From SIG603 sp964370775 (GTDB lineage Bacteria > Bacillota > Clostridia > Oscillospirales > Acutalibacteraceae): a DNA stretch of 64,000 nt. Shown one piece after another: positions 10,201 to 18,508 of this stretch (the stretch's first letter is position 1; every line of letters starts with the position of its first letter). The stretch is taken from assembly GCA_964370775.1 (NCBI GenBank), contig CAYJKT010000001.1:127877-191876 (forward strand), in the 5' to 3' direction. Below the pieces are notes generated by a model that saw only the letters and a list, made by a program, of their open reading frames with translations, made no database searches and was not told the DNA's origin. The position numbers and the translations under genes were made by a program.

Positions 10201-11575
10201 TTTTGGTAGAGATAACGTTTTTAAAGCTGGTACTATTGCTACTGTTGCAGATAAAACTGCAATGGGATATGTAAAAGGTTATATGAACGAGAAAAATAGG
10301 ATTTTGAGAAAAGCTGAGGAACGCAGGCTTGCGACAGGTTGCACAGGTATAAAAAGAACAACTGGTCAGCACCCAGGTGGAATGGTTGTTGTGCCAAAAG
10401 GTATGGAGATATACGATTTCTGCCCAGTTCAACGACCAGCAAACGACCAAAAATCTCAAAACATAACTACTCACTTTGACTTCCATTCAATACATGATAC
10501 TATTTGTAAACTGGACGAACTAGGGCATGATGTGCCGACTATATATAAATATTTAGAAGACTACACTGGTGTGTCTATCAAAAATATATCAATGAGTGAC
10601 CCAAAAGTTATGTCGCTGTTTACATCAACAGAAGCACTTGGCGTAACTCCAGAGGAGATAGACTCAAAAACAGGTACGTTCTCATTGCCAGAAGTTGGCA
10701 CAGGCTTTGTTAGACAAATGCTTATTGAGGCACAGCCTAAGACATTCTCTGACTTATTACAGGTGTCTGGTTTGTCTCACGGAACAGACGTGTGGCTTGG
10801 CAATGCACAAGACTTAATTAAAAACGGAACTTGTACAATATCAGAAGTTATCGGAACGAGGGACAGCATTATGACTTACCTAATGCTAAAAGGTCTTGAC
10901 CCTAAAATGGCTTTTAAGATAATGGAGATAACAAGAAAAGGATTGGCAAGCAAATTGCTAACTAACGAACATGTTGTGGCAATGCAAGAAAACAATGTGC
11001 CACAATGGTACATAGACGCTTGTTTTAAGATTAAATACATGTTCCCAAAAGCCCATGCGGCGGCGTATATGATTGCTACTTTAAGACTTGGTTGGTACAA
11101 AGTTTATAGACCAACAGAATATTACGCGGCATATTTTACTGTTAGAAGCGACGATTTCGACGGTATTACAGCCGTTAAAGGCAAGGCTGCTATAGAGCAA
11201 AAAATGAAAGACATAGACCAAAAAATCAAGAACAAAGAGGCTACTCCAAAAGAAGAGGGCGAAGTTGCGACACTTCAAATTATTAACGAAATGCTTGCGA
11301 GAAAAATAGAGCTGTTGCCAGTTGATTTATATAAAAGCCATGCAAGCAAATATGTGGTAGAAGACGGAAAAATCAGACTACCGTTTTCATCATTACCAGG
11401 TGTTGGCGAAAATGCTGCTATCAGCTTGATGGAAGCTAGAGATAGCGACGGCGAATACATAAGCATTGATGAACTGCGTGCAAGGGCGAAAGTATCCAGT
11501 GCGATTATTGATGTTATGAAAACAGCAGGCATTTTAAACGACTTGCCAGACAGTAGCCAAGTTAGCTTATTTTAG
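7241..11575 (+). CDS. polC: DNA polymerase III alpha subunit, PolC type
   Basis: Gram-positive replicative polymerase with built-in proofreading, 1444 residues. In order: N-terminal and OB-fold regions (to about 335), PHP domain beginning with VELHLHTNMSSMDA, the inserted DEDDh exonuclease (CFDLETTGF at about 427-435, HRAVDDAK near 565), the rest of PHP, a zinc ribbon (CKSC ... CPNCGEE, about 913-942), the palm with TPDIDLNFSGEYQ (about 963-975), and a helix-hairpin-helix end (SSLPGVGENAA). GTG start at 7241 follows AGGGG at 7231-7235. The presence of PolC is a strong Bacillota/Clostridia marker. Confidence 0.98.
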   Translation: MKLISAFFEKEISKNNLSENLLKGEIVGLDVNKSTDFVCIDVRFDEFCKYSDIAELAKSLGETLNLKKVIINPKFNKEQFCADCFSSLAEKIKEEDRTINGTFKDSTAELENNILTITLAHGGLIMLKTKKADSKLKALAKQWFDVNIDIKFCGKTSIDNQEESVIEKIRNEQVKAIREAAVEKIELYEKKMELKRTERKISVRTGSNLMPSIIPETVRPVVGNLTKQPIVPIDSISIEDGVVNVWGDIFALESKDTKDKRWKIYSIDITDYTSSVTIKIIQEYDKCKEIDTIKKGDTIVVRGNLKNDKYDREDVLEMRAIGKVEKLEVSDNAMNKRVELHLHTNMSSMDAINQPGELIKRAHSWGHRAVAITDHGVAQAFPEAMNTVNRLKDDDFKVIYGIEAYYVNDLVQAVTGEDDRELDSEFICFDLETTGFSPKSERITEIGAVKIVNGEVTDTFASFVNPQKPISAKITEITGITDAMVKDAPLDLEAVTNFLEFCGDNPVLVAHNASFDMSFINAVCKRENIDFSCTYIDTVTMSRSMLVDLKNAKLNTVAKYLKLGEFNHHRAVDDAKILGEIFKNFLLRLKEDYYINNIKEINSALAGGDPKKLPTNHAIILVKNLVGLKNLYKIVSAGHLNYFFKRPRTPKSFLDKHREGLIIGSACEAGELYKAVMRGDNKTELERIAKYYDYLEIQPVANNMFMVRKGTCTEDDIRGYNRTIVNLGEKLSIPVVATGDVHFLDPKDAAYRKVLMTAQGFKDADEQAPLYLKTTDEMLDEFAYLGKEKAYEVVVENTNKIADMVEKIKPIPDGVFPPFIDGAEEELIRITEERTKEKYGDPLPDIVEKRLKKELTSITKHGFSVLYMTAQKLVADSEAHGYLVGSRGSVGSSFVASMSGISEVNPLEPHYICKSCKYSQFFVEGEYGSGFDLPPKTCPNCGEELDRDGHTIPFETFLGFDGDKTPDIDLNFSGEYQSSSHRYTEELFGRDNVFKAGTIATVADKTAMGYVKGYMNEKNRILRKAEERRLATGCTGIKRTTGQHPGGMVVVPKGMEIYDFCPVQRPANDQKSQNITTHFDFHSIHDTICKLDELGHDVPTIYKYLEDYTGVSIKNISMSDPKVMSLFTSTEALGVTPEEIDSKTGTFSLPEVGTGFVRQMLIEAQPKTFSDLLQVSGLSHGTDVWLGNAQDLIKNGTCTISEVIGTRDSIMTYLMLKGLDPKMAFKIMEITRKGLASKLLTNEHVVAMQENNVPQWYIDACFKIKYMFPKAHAAAYMIATLRLGWYKVYRPTEYYAAYFTVRSDDFDGITAVKGKAAIEQKMKDIDQKIKNKEATPKEEGEVATLQIINEMLARKIELLPVDLYKSHASKYVVEDGKIRLPFSSLPGVGENAAISLMEARDSDGEYISIDELRARAKVSSAIIDVMKTAGILNDLPDSSQVSLF

Positions 11576-11604
11576 TTGACAAAATTGATTTGATGTGTTA
11601 TCAT
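11576..11604 (+). promoter_or_regulatory. sigma-A promoter of the his operon
   Basis: TTGACA (11576-11581), 17 bases, then TATCAT (11599-11604). It begins immediately after the polC stop codon and precedes hisZ by about 55 bases. I see no T-box or attenuator hairpin in the short leader. Confidence 0.75.
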
Positions 11605-11661
11605 ACTATTACTTTACTGCGATAAAATATATAAGGTGGTGCGTGGCATTAATTGCCGACT

Positions 11662-12816
11662 ATGAAAAAGTTCAACATGCTTACTCCAGAGGGTACAAAA
11701 GACGTGCTTTTTGAGGAGTGTCAGTTAAAAAGAAATATTGAAAAACAGCTTAAAGATGTGTTTACTCTTAGGTCATATAATGAGGTAAAAACACCGGGTA
11801 TAGAGTTTTATGATGTGTTTGATATTATACCTCAGCACGAGATGTATAAAAGTACGGACAACAACAACAGACTTTTGGTGTTTAGACCAGACTCCACTTT
11901 GCCGATTGCAAGAATGGCAGCGACAAGGCTGAAAAAACACAAAGCACCAATTAGACTTTGCTATAATCAAGATATTTACAGAAACAGACCAGACCACAGT
12001 GGAAGAAGCGACGAGAACACTCAAGCTGGAATTGAGCTTATGGGTGTTAAAGGTTTGAAAGCTGACTTAGAGGTTATCACAACAGCTGTTGAAGCGCTAA
12101 ATAAGTTTGATATTGATTATAGAATAGAAATAGGTCACGCAGCACTTTTTAACGCATTGGTTGAAAAATTAAATGTGTGCGACACTTTAAAAGAGAATAT
12201 TAGAGAGACGATTGGTTCTAAGAATTACGCACTGTTAAGCCATATTTTAGAAGACGTAACAGAGAGTGTGTACTCTAATGCTGTGAAAGATTTACCTACA
12301 CTTTTTGGTGGTGAAGAAGTGCTTGAAAAAGCTGATGAATTTTGCACAGATAAAGAATTAACAGATATTTTGAAATACCTTAAAATGCTATATAAGACTC
12401 TATGTGACTTAGGTTTAAAAGAGAGAATTATTTTAGATTTAGGCATGGTTCAACGTAACGAATATTACACAGGTTTTGTGTTCTCAGCGTATGTTAAAAA
12501 CCACGGAAAAGCGATTTTAAGAGGCGGAAGATATGATAATCTTTTAGCTAAATTTAATGGAGATATGCCAGCTGTTGGTTTTGCGATTGATGTTGACGAG
12601 ATTACAGATATTTTACTAAGTGATGAAGCAGTTAAGACATCTGATGTGATTCTATACGCAGAAAATGGCGATGAAGTAAAGCTGTTTAATGCTATAAAAG
12701 AATATGAGAAAAATGGTAAAGTGAGCGAGGTTTCTTTCTGTGATAGCATGGAAGAAACAGAAAAATATGCAAAAGAAAAAGGCATTTTAACAGCAGTGAA
12801 TGTTAGTACTTTATAA
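11662..12816 (+). CDS. hisZ: ATP phosphoribosyltransferase regulatory subunit HisZ
   Basis: Histidyl-tRNA-synthetase-like protein without tRNA charging activity that binds short HisG and makes the first histidine enzyme sensitive to feedback. Class II synthetase motifs are visible: TPEGTKDVLFEE near the start, RPDSTLPIARMAATRL, and near the C-terminus ILRGGRYDNLLAKF. Length about 384, typical for HisZ and lacking the HisRS anticodon domain. The start is uncertain: TTG 11653 and ATG 11662 are both possible, and the nearest purine-rich tract (AAGGTGG, 11633-11639) is far from either. Confidence 0.92.
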   Translation: MKKFNMLTPEGTKDVLFEECQLKRNIEKQLKDVFTLRSYNEVKTPGIEFYDVFDIIPQHEMYKSTDNNNRLLVFRPDSTLPIARMAATRLKKHKAPIRLCYNQDIYRNRPDHSGRSDENTQAGIELMGVKGLKADLEVITTAVEALNKFDIDYRIEIGHAALFNALVEKLNVCDTLKENIRETIGSKNYALLSHILEDVTESVYSNAVKDLPTLFGGEEVLEKADEFCTDKELTDILKYLKMLYKTLCDLGLKERIILDLGMVQRNEYYTGFVFSAYVKNHGKAILRGGRYDNLLAKFNGDMPAVGFAIDVDEITDILLSDEAVKTSDVILYAENGDEVKLFNAIKEYEKNGKVSEVSFCDSMEETEKYAKEKGILTAVNVSTL

Positions 12817-12831
12817 GAACGGAGTTAGTGT

Positions 12832-13467
12832 ATGAAAACGCTTAGAATAGCACTTACAAAAGGCAGATTAGAAAAAGATTCTGTTAAACTTTTTGAGAAC
12901 TGTGGAATAGAGTGTAGTGCATTAAAAGATAAAGGAAGAAAATTGATTTTTCCTATAAATAATGGTAAAATAGAAGTAGTTTTAGCAAAGGCACCAGACG
13001 TTATTACTTATGTAGAAAATGGTGTGTGCGATTTAGGCATTGTTGGCAAAGATACTATCATGGAAAACGGTAGCTATTTTTACGAGATAATGGATTTAGG
13101 CTTTGGTAAATGCAAATTCGCACTTGCCGGGCAAAAAGATAAAGATTTTTATAATGGATACAGAGCAAAAGTGGTTGCGTCTAAATACCCAAAAGTTACT
13201 AAGCAATACTTTGAGGGCAAAGACATGGACGTAAAAGTTATTAAAATCGAGGGTTCTGTGGAACTTGCGCCACTTGTTGGACTAGCAGATGGAATTGTTG
13301 ACATTGTAGAGACAGGCTCTACATTAAAAGAAAATGGGCTAGAAGTTAAAGAAGATATAGCATATATCAGTGCTAGGTTGATTGCTAACCAAGCGAGTTT
13401 GAAAATGAGAAAAGAAGAGATAGAGAGCCTAGTTAATTCTATGAAAGGGGTTATACAAGATGATTGA
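12832..13467 (+). CDS. hisG: ATP phosphoribosyltransferase, short form
   Basis: Catalyses the first histidine step, ATP plus PRPP to phosphoribosyl-ATP. At 211 residues it is the short HisG_S form without the C-terminal regulatory domain, which needs HisZ; the adjacent hisZ fits this. Motifs: TLRIALTKGRLEKDS at the N-terminus, CDLGIVGKDTIME, and near the end GLADGIVDIVETGSTLKENG (about 152-171). AACGGAG at 12819-12825 precedes the ATG. Its 3' end overlaps hisD by 8 bases. Confidence 0.97.
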   Translation: MKTLRIALTKGRLEKDSVKLFENCGIECSALKDKGRKLIFPINNGKIEVVLAKAPDVITYVENGVCDLGIVGKDTIMENGSYFYEIMDLGFGKCKFALAGQKDKDFYNGYRAKVVASKYPKVTKQYFEGKDMDVKVIKIEGSVELAPLVGLADGIVDIVETGSTLKENGLEVKEDIAYISARLIANQASLKMRKEEIESLVNSMKGVIQDD

Positions 13468-14752
13468 AATAGTAAAAGGTAGCAGAGATTACTTAGAGAG
13501 TTTTATTGTCGACCTTAAAAATAGAATAGGGGATAACGACAGAAAAGTAGACGGAGCAGTTGCCGAAATATTAAAAAATGTATACACAAATGGAGACAGC
13601 GCTGTTAAAGAATATAGCGAAAAATTCGACGGTTGGTGCCCAGAGAAATTAGAGCTTAGTAAAGAAGAAATTGCAGAACTAGCTGCTGAAAGTAAACCAG
13701 AATTTGTTGAAGCTTTAAAAAGAGCTGCTGAAAATATATATGATTATCATGCTAGACAAAAACAGCAATCAAGAATAGATACAAAGTCAAACGGAATCAT
13801 AACTGGGCAAAGAGTGCGTGGTTTACATAAAGTTGGCGTGTATGTTCCTGGTGGAACAGCTGCGTATCCGTCCACTGTTTTAATGAACGTTATACCTGCA
13901 AAAATCGCAGAAGTTGGCGAAATTATCATGACTACTCCTCCTGGAATAAACGGAAAAATCAACCCAGATATCATGGCTGCTGCTATGGTGGCTGGTGTGG
14001 ATAGAGTATTTTTAATGGGTGGTGCACAATCTGTGGCAGCACTTGCTTATGGAACTGAAAGTGTACCGAAAGTTGATAAAATCGTTGGACCTGGTAACAT
14101 ATTTGTTGCTACTGCAAAAAAACAATTATACGGAACTGTAGACATTGACATGATAGCAGGACCTAGCGAAGTTTTGATTATTGCAGATAAAAATGCGAAC
14201 CCAAAATACTTAGCAGCTGATTTAATGAGCCAAGCAGAACACGATGCTATGGCAAGTTCTGTTTTAATTACAGACTGCGAAGAAATTGCTGTAAAAACTA
14301 AAGAAGAACTGATAAGACAACTTGCGACACTAGAGAGAAGCGAGATTATAGAAAAAGCATTAAAAGGTTTTGGAGCTATAATTGTGTGCGATAATCTTGA
14401 AGAAGCTGTTGATTTTGCTAACGATTTAGCACCTGAACACCTAGAAGTATGCTGTGATAATCCGTTAGAATATATAGGTAAGTTAGACAACGCAGGCTCT
14501 GTATTTTTGGGAGATTACTCGCCAGAACCATTAGGCGATTATTATGCTGGTGCAAACCATGTTTTACCAACAAATGGTACAGCGAGATTTTTCTCTCCAC
14601 TTTCAGTTGATAACTTCATAAAAAAATCAAGCTTTATATATTACCCTAAAAAAGAGCTATTGAGTGTAGCAGATGATATAATTGTGTTAGCTGAGACAGA
14701 GGGTCTTACAGCTCATGCAAATTCGATAAAGGTAAGAAAAGAAGATGTATAA
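13460..14752 (+). CDS. hisD: histidinol dehydrogenase
   Basis: Zinc enzyme that oxidises histidinol to histidine in two NAD-dependent steps. The 430-residue protein shows GVYVPGGTAAYPSTVLMNVI (about 129-148), KIVGPGNIFVATAKK, IAGPSEVLIIAD and SQAEHDAMASSVLITD, then the C-terminal AGSVFLGDYSPEPLGDYYAG with NHVLPTNGTARF. It overlaps hisG by 8 bases upstream and hisC by 8 bases downstream, which suggests translational coupling. Confidence 0.98.
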   Translation: MIEIVKGSRDYLESFIVDLKNRIGDNDRKVDGAVAEILKNVYTNGDSAVKEYSEKFDGWCPEKLELSKEEIAELAAESKPEFVEALKRAAENIYDYHARQKQQSRIDTKSNGIITGQRVRGLHKVGVYVPGGTAAYPSTVLMNVIPAKIAEVGEIIMTTPPGINGKINPDIMAAAMVAGVDRVFLMGGAQSVAALAYGTESVPKVDKIVGPGNIFVATAKKQLYGTVDIDMIAGPSEVLIIADKNANPKYLAADLMSQAEHDAMASSVLITDCEEIAVKTKEELIRQLATLERSEIIEKALKGFGAIIVCDNLEEAVDFANDLAPEHLEVCCDNPLEYIGKLDNAGSVFLGDYSPEPLGDYYAGANHVLPTNGTARFFSPLSVDNFIKKSSFIYYPKKELLSVADDIIVLAETEGLTAHANSIKVRKEDV

Positions 14753-15794
14753 ATTAAATGACAAAATCAAAAATTTAACTCCGTATATACCACTAAAAGA
14801 CGAGTACGATATTAGACTTGATGCTAACGAGAGCTTTGTTAAATTACCTAATTATATTTTGGACAAAGTAGATGATGAACTTAGTAAGTTAAAACTTAAT
14901 AGATACCCAGACCCTGCTGCGATAGAACTTTGCACGTCTTTTGGAAAATACTATGGTTTTGACAAAGAAAATATTGTAGCTGGCAATGGGTCAGACGAGT
15001 TAATCTTTGTTATAATGTCTGGTTTTTTAATGAAAAACGACACTTTCGCAGTGTTTGAAAAAGACTTTTCTATGTATGAGTTTTACGGTTCACTAAGTGA
15101 GTGCAACAAGCTTGTTATTAGCAAGAACGACGACTTTACTGTGGACTATAAAATGGCTACACAGCAGTGCTTGGATAACAAAGTAGACTTGCTGATTTTT
15201 AGCAATCCGTGCAATCCAACATCACAGGGTATGACTTGTGATGAAGTTTGCTATATGGCTGAAAAGTTAGAAGACACACTAGTGATTGTAGACGAAGCAT
15301 ATATGGAGTTCTGGAATCAATCAGTGCTTGATAAAGTTTTGGATTACCCTAATGTTTTGGTGCTTAAAACTTGTTCAAAAGCCTTTGGTATGGCAGGTCT
15401 TAGAGTAGGATTTGCAGTTGGTAACGAAAGCCTAATAACTGCGATTAAATCGATAAAATCTCCGTACAATCTTAATGCGATGTCACAGGCGTATGCAAAA
15501 ACAGTGCTTGAACACAAAAAAGAGTGCGAGAGTGCAATATGCTCAATTATTAACTCAAAAAACACTTTGTTTGACATGCTAAAAGAGCTAGAAAATGATG
15601 ATATAAAAGTGTTAGACAGCAAAACAAACTTTATTGTGGTTAAAACTAATTTAGCAACTGGTATATATAAATATTTGCTAGAAAACGGAATAGCTATTCG
15701 TTGTTTTGGCGATTTTCTAAGAATAACAGCAGGTACAGAGGAAGAAAATTTAACAACTGTGAACTGCATAAAAAAATATCTAGGCACTGTGTAA
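14745..15794 (+). CDS. hisC: histidinol-phosphate aminotransferase
   Basis: PLP-dependent class I/II aminotransferase, 349 residues, which transfers the amino group to imidazole-acetol phosphate. It shows IRLDANESFVKLP at the N-terminus, NPCNPTSQGM, DEAYMEFWNQSV and the lysine that binds PLP in KTCSKAFGMAGLRVGFAVG (about 206-224). It overlaps hisD and lies 12 bases before hisB. The position inside a his operon decides HisC over related aminotransferases. Confidence 0.96.
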   Translation: MYKLNDKIKNLTPYIPLKDEYDIRLDANESFVKLPNYILDKVDDELSKLKLNRYPDPAAIELCTSFGKYYGFDKENIVAGNGSDELIFVIMSGFLMKNDTFAVFEKDFSMYEFYGSLSECNKLVISKNDDFTVDYKMATQQCLDNKVDLLIFSNPCNPTSQGMTCDEVCYMAEKLEDTLVIVDEAYMEFWNQSVLDKVLDYPNVLVLKTCSKAFGMAGLRVGFAVGNESLITAIKSIKSPYNLNAMSQAYAKTVLEHKKECESAICSIINSKNTLFDMLKELENDDIKVLDSKTNFIVVKTNLATGIYKYLLENGIAIRCFGDFLRITAGTEEENLTTVNCIKKYLGTV

Positions 15795-15806
15795 AGGAGT
15801 GGAAAA

Positions 15807-16394
15807 ATGGCTAGAATAGCAAGTGTGAAAAGAGAAACAAAAGAGACAAAAATTGACTTAGAGATTAATTTGGACGGTGGCGAAGTAGCTATAGAAACTG
15901 GTGTTGGTTTTTTTGACCACATGCTAAATAGCTTTGCACACCACGCAGGTTTTGGATTAAAACTAAAAGCAGTGGGAGATTTACACGTTGATTGTCACCA
16001 CACTGTTGAAGACGTTGGAATTGTGCTTGGCCAGGCTGTAAAAAAAGCACTTGGAGACAACAAAGGAATAAAAAGATTTGGCACAGCGTTTATACCAATG
16101 GACGAAGCGTTAGCGTTTTGTTCTATAGATGTATGTTTTAGAGCATTCTTGGTGTTTAATGCTGAATTTCCACAAGAGAGAATTGGAGATTACGACAGTT
16201 GCATGACAGAGGAATTTTTTAGAGCATTTGCAGAAAACAGTGGTATTTGTGTGCATGTAAAAAGCGAGTACGGCAAAAATTCTCACCACATAACAGAGGC
16301 AATGTTTAAAGCCTTAGCGTATTCTATGAAAACAGCCGTTAGCCTAAACGAGAACGGAGAAGTAGTGTCCACCAAGGGAACACTTTCGATATAA
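15807..16394 (+). CDS. hisB: imidazoleglycerol-phosphate dehydratase
   Basis: Monofunctional HisB of 195 residues (no phosphatase domain), which dehydrates IGP to imidazole-acetol phosphate. Metal-binding motifs: GVGFFDHMLNSFAHHAGFG (about 31-49) and DCHHTVEDVGIVLGQA (about 61-76), and a second repeat of the fold with KNSHHITEAMFKALA. AAAGGAG at 15793-15799 precedes the ATG. It lies between hisC and the hisA-hisI fusion. No histidinol-phosphatase gene is seen in the operon. Confidence 0.97.
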   Translation: MARIASVKRETKETKIDLEINLDGGEVAIETGVGFFDHMLNSFAHHAGFGLKLKAVGDLHVDCHHTVEDVGIVLGQAVKKALGDNKGIKRFGTAFIPMDEALAFCSIDVCFRAFLVFNAEFPQERIGDYDSCMTEEFFRAFAENSGICVHVKSEYGKNSHHITEAMFKALAYSMKTAVSLNENGEVVSTKGTLSI

Positions 16395-16404
16395 AGGAGA
16401 TATT

Positions 16405-17472
16405 ATGATAATTTTACCGGCTATAGATATAAAAGACGGAAACTGCGTAAGATTGCTTAGAGGCGACTATGCTACAGCTCACAAAGTGGCAGAAGACCCA
16501 CTAAAAACCGCTGAGAAATTTGAAAACAGTGGAGCTAGATGGATTCATTTAGTTGACTTAGACGGAGCAAAAGCAAGAAAACCAATTAACTATAATATAG
16601 TTTTAAGAATATTAGAACACACTAACTTAAAAGTGGAAATCGGTGGCGGTATTCGTGATATGGCTACTATTGAATTCTATTTAAACAAGGGTGTTAGCAG
16701 AATTATTTTGGGTTCGGCTGCTTTAAATGACCCAAACTTTGTTAGAGAAGCAGTTAAGAGATACGACAAAAAAATTGCAGTTGGAATTGACGCACTAGAC
16801 GGAAAAGTTGCAGCAGAGGGTTGGACACAAACTAGCACTGTTGACTATCTAGACTTTGCAAAAGAGATGGAGCAAACTGGTGTTAAGCATTTGATTGTAA
16901 CTGATATTTCTAAAGATGGAACACTAGAAGGCCCTAATTTAGCTATGCTAGATAAAATCAACAGAGCAGTTTCTTGTAATGTTATTGCAAGTGGAGGTGT
17001 TAGTAGCATTGTTGACATTATCAACCTTTATAACCTAGATTTATATGGTGCGATTGCAGGTAAAAGCTTGTACACAGGCGACCTTGACTTGCAACAAGCA
17101 GTGGAGCTTTCTCAAAAAATATCTGGTGGAGTTAAGGATAGATACGAGGACGAAGTTGAGAGATACTTTACAAAATCAGAGCTTCTTCCTACTATTATTC
17201 AAGAAAATTCTACTGGTGAAGTTTTGATGATGGCATACATGAACCCTACTTCATTAAGAAAAACTTTCGAGACAGGTTACACTTGGTTTTATAGTCGTTC
17301 AAGACGTGAACTTTGGAACAAAGGTGCGACATCAGGCAATGTGCAAAAAGTTGTTAGTATTCATGCAGATTGTGATGATGATACGCTTCTTATTAAAGTT
17401 GACCAAACAGGACCTGCGTGTCACACTGGAAAAAAAAGCTGTTTTTACAAGGAGTTAGTGAATAATGATTGA
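16405..17472 (+). CDS. hisAI: fused HisA isomerase and HisI phosphoribosyl-AMP cyclohydrolase
   Basis: A single 355-residue frame holds two histidine enzymes. Residues 1 to about 236 are HisA (ProFAR isomerase): it starts MIILPAIDIKDGNCVRLLRG and has VEIGGGIRD, AVGIDALDGKVAAEGW and IVTDISKDGTLEGPN, not the HisF N-terminus. Residues about 250 to 355 are HisI: TGEVLMMAYMN, WFYSRSRRELWNKG, HADCDDDTLLIKV and GPACHTGKKSC with the metal ligands. The junction is smooth with no stop or shift. HisI is more often fused to HisE; here hisE is the next gene and overlaps by 8 bases. Confidence 0.95.
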   Translation: MIILPAIDIKDGNCVRLLRGDYATAHKVAEDPLKTAEKFENSGARWIHLVDLDGAKARKPINYNIVLRILEHTNLKVEIGGGIRDMATIEFYLNKGVSRIILGSAALNDPNFVREAVKRYDKKIAVGIDALDGKVAAEGWTQTSTVDYLDFAKEMEQTGVKHLIVTDISKDGTLEGPNLAMLDKINRAVSCNVIASGGVSSIVDIINLYNLDLYGAIAGKSLYTGDLDLQQAVELSQKISGGVKDRYEDEVERYFTKSELLPTIIQENSTGEVLMMAYMNPTSLRKTFETGYTWFYSRSRRELWNKGATSGNVQKVVSIHADCDDDTLLIKVDQTGPACHTGKKSCFYKELVNND

Positions 17473-17791
17473 TATATTAAGAGCTGAGTATGAGACTATT
17501 TTGAAAAGAAAAACAGATAAACAAGAGGGTTCATACACTTGTTATCTGCTAGACAAAGGCGCTGATAAAATTCTTAAAAAATGTGGAGAAGAGTGTAGCG
17601 AGGTTATTATTGCAGCGAAAAATAAGGATAATGCTGAACTTTGTGGCGAGATAAGCGACTTGCTTTATCATCTGACTGTTCTTATGGTGAACGAGGGTTT
17701 AACTATAGAAGAGTTAGAGAACGAATATATTAAAAGAAATGCAAAAGAGGGTAACCTAAAGCAGTTTCACGAGGTTGACAAAAACACATGA
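17465..17791 (+). CDS. hisE: phosphoribosyl-ATP pyrophosphatase
   Basis: Removes pyrophosphate from phosphoribosyl-ATP, the second histidine step. The 108-residue all-helical protein shows KKCGEECSEVIIAAKNKD (about 38-55) and ELCGEISDLLYHLTVLMV (about 58-75), the MazG-like metal-binding acidic residues. It overlaps the hisA-hisI fusion by 8 bases, so HisI and HisE, often one protein, are here split while HisA and HisI are joined. Confidence 0.95.
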   Translation: MIDILRAEYETILKRKTDKQEGSYTCYLLDKGADKILKKCGEECSEVIIAAKNKDNAELCGEISDLLYHLTVLMVNEGLTIEELENEYIKRNAKEGNLKQFHEVDKNT

Positions 17792-18231
17792 TAAAAAAAG
17801 ACTGGGACTTAAAACAGACTATCAAAAACTTTTTAAAGCCTAGCACTCGCTTGTTATATGTGGGTGAAAATAAAGCTATGATTTATTCGCTAAATCATAG
17901 CTATTCTTTAACTGGTTTTAATGATGAAAACACAGATAATATATACGATGTTGTGGTGTATGACAGTGTGAAATACGACATACAAAAAGTTAGCACATTA
18001 CTTGCAGATAAAGGACATTTAATCACTGTTCAAAATGGAAGTGAACATGACATTATGCTTGATAAATCTGATATTATCAACACCTTTAACCTTGAAAATG
18101 AGGCAGAAAAGTTAAGTAAAAGTGGGTATAGTATTGTTAGATGTAATCAAAAATATAAAGATGAAATAGTGGGGAATACTATTAAAAGAGAACACAAATT
18201 TTTTATTCTAGCAAAAAAATACCGACAATAA
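17788..18231 (+). CDS. unknown protein, last gene of the his operon
   Basis: I do not recognise this 147-residue protein. It begins at an ATGA overlap with the hisE stop and is followed by the operon terminator, so it is translated with the his genes. It contains STRLLYVGENKAMIYSLN (about 17-34) and IYDVVVYDSVKYD (about 50-62), which together resemble the first strands of a Rossmann-like methyltransferase fold, but no SAM-binding GxGxG loop is present. No signal peptide or membrane segment is evident. It may be a degenerate methyltransferase-like protein; the function is open. Confidence 0.8.
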   Translation: MIKKDWDLKQTIKNFLKPSTRLLYVGENKAMIYSLNHSYSLTGFNDENTDNIYDVVVYDSVKYDIQKVSTLLADKGHLITVQNGSEHDIMLDKSDIINTFNLENEAEKLSKSGYSIVRCNQKYKDEIVGNTIKREHKFFILAKKYRQ

Positions 18232-18236
18232 TTGGG

Positions 18237-18277
18237 CGTGAGTTAATGTGAAGATGACATTAGCTCACGTTTATTTA
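18237..18277. terminator. terminator between the his operon and the RHH gene
   Basis: A 13-base-pair stem (18237-18249 with 18257-18269, one wobble) around a 7-base loop is followed on the + strand by TTTATTTA. It lies between convergent genes and could serve both. Confidence 0.85.
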
Positions 18278-18450
18278 ATATTAGGGTTTTCGTTCATATT
18301 TTCTATCGCATATTCAATGCACCTATTAATAAATTCGCTACGGTTTGTGCCGTATTCAGCACAGCGAATATCTATTTCTTTCAGCCTATCTACATCAATT
18401 CTTATTGTGATAGGTTCTTTTTTATAAGGTTTTGGTATAAAGTTATTCAT
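18271..18450 (-). CDS. small ribbon-helix-helix (CopG-like) protein
   Basis: A 59-residue frame on the minus strand. The translation begins MNNFIPKPYKKEPITIRIDV and continues DRLKEIDIRCAEYGTNRSEF, the layout of a ribbon-helix-helix DNA-binding domain: a basic beta strand (PITIRID) followed by two helices with NRSEFINRCIEYAI. GAGAGGTGA lies at 18456-18464, well placed for the ATG at 18450. No toxin-like partner is directly adjacent on the same strand. Probably a small autoregulatory repressor. Confidence 0.75.
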   Translation of the reverse strand: MNNFIPKPYKKEPITIRIDVDRLKEIDIRCAEYGTNRSEFINRCIEYAIENMNENPNIK

Positions 18451-18478
18451 AAATTCACCTCTCTTGACATTATTGTAT

Positions 18479-18508
18479 GTTATATTGTGTGTTTAATATA
18501 GATGACAA
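18479..18508 (-). promoter_or_regulatory. candidate promoter of the RHH gene
   Basis: On the minus strand TTGTCA (18503-18508), 18 bases, then TATAAC (18479-18484). The -35 element lies inside the inverted repeat at 18502-18516. Confidence 0.5.
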
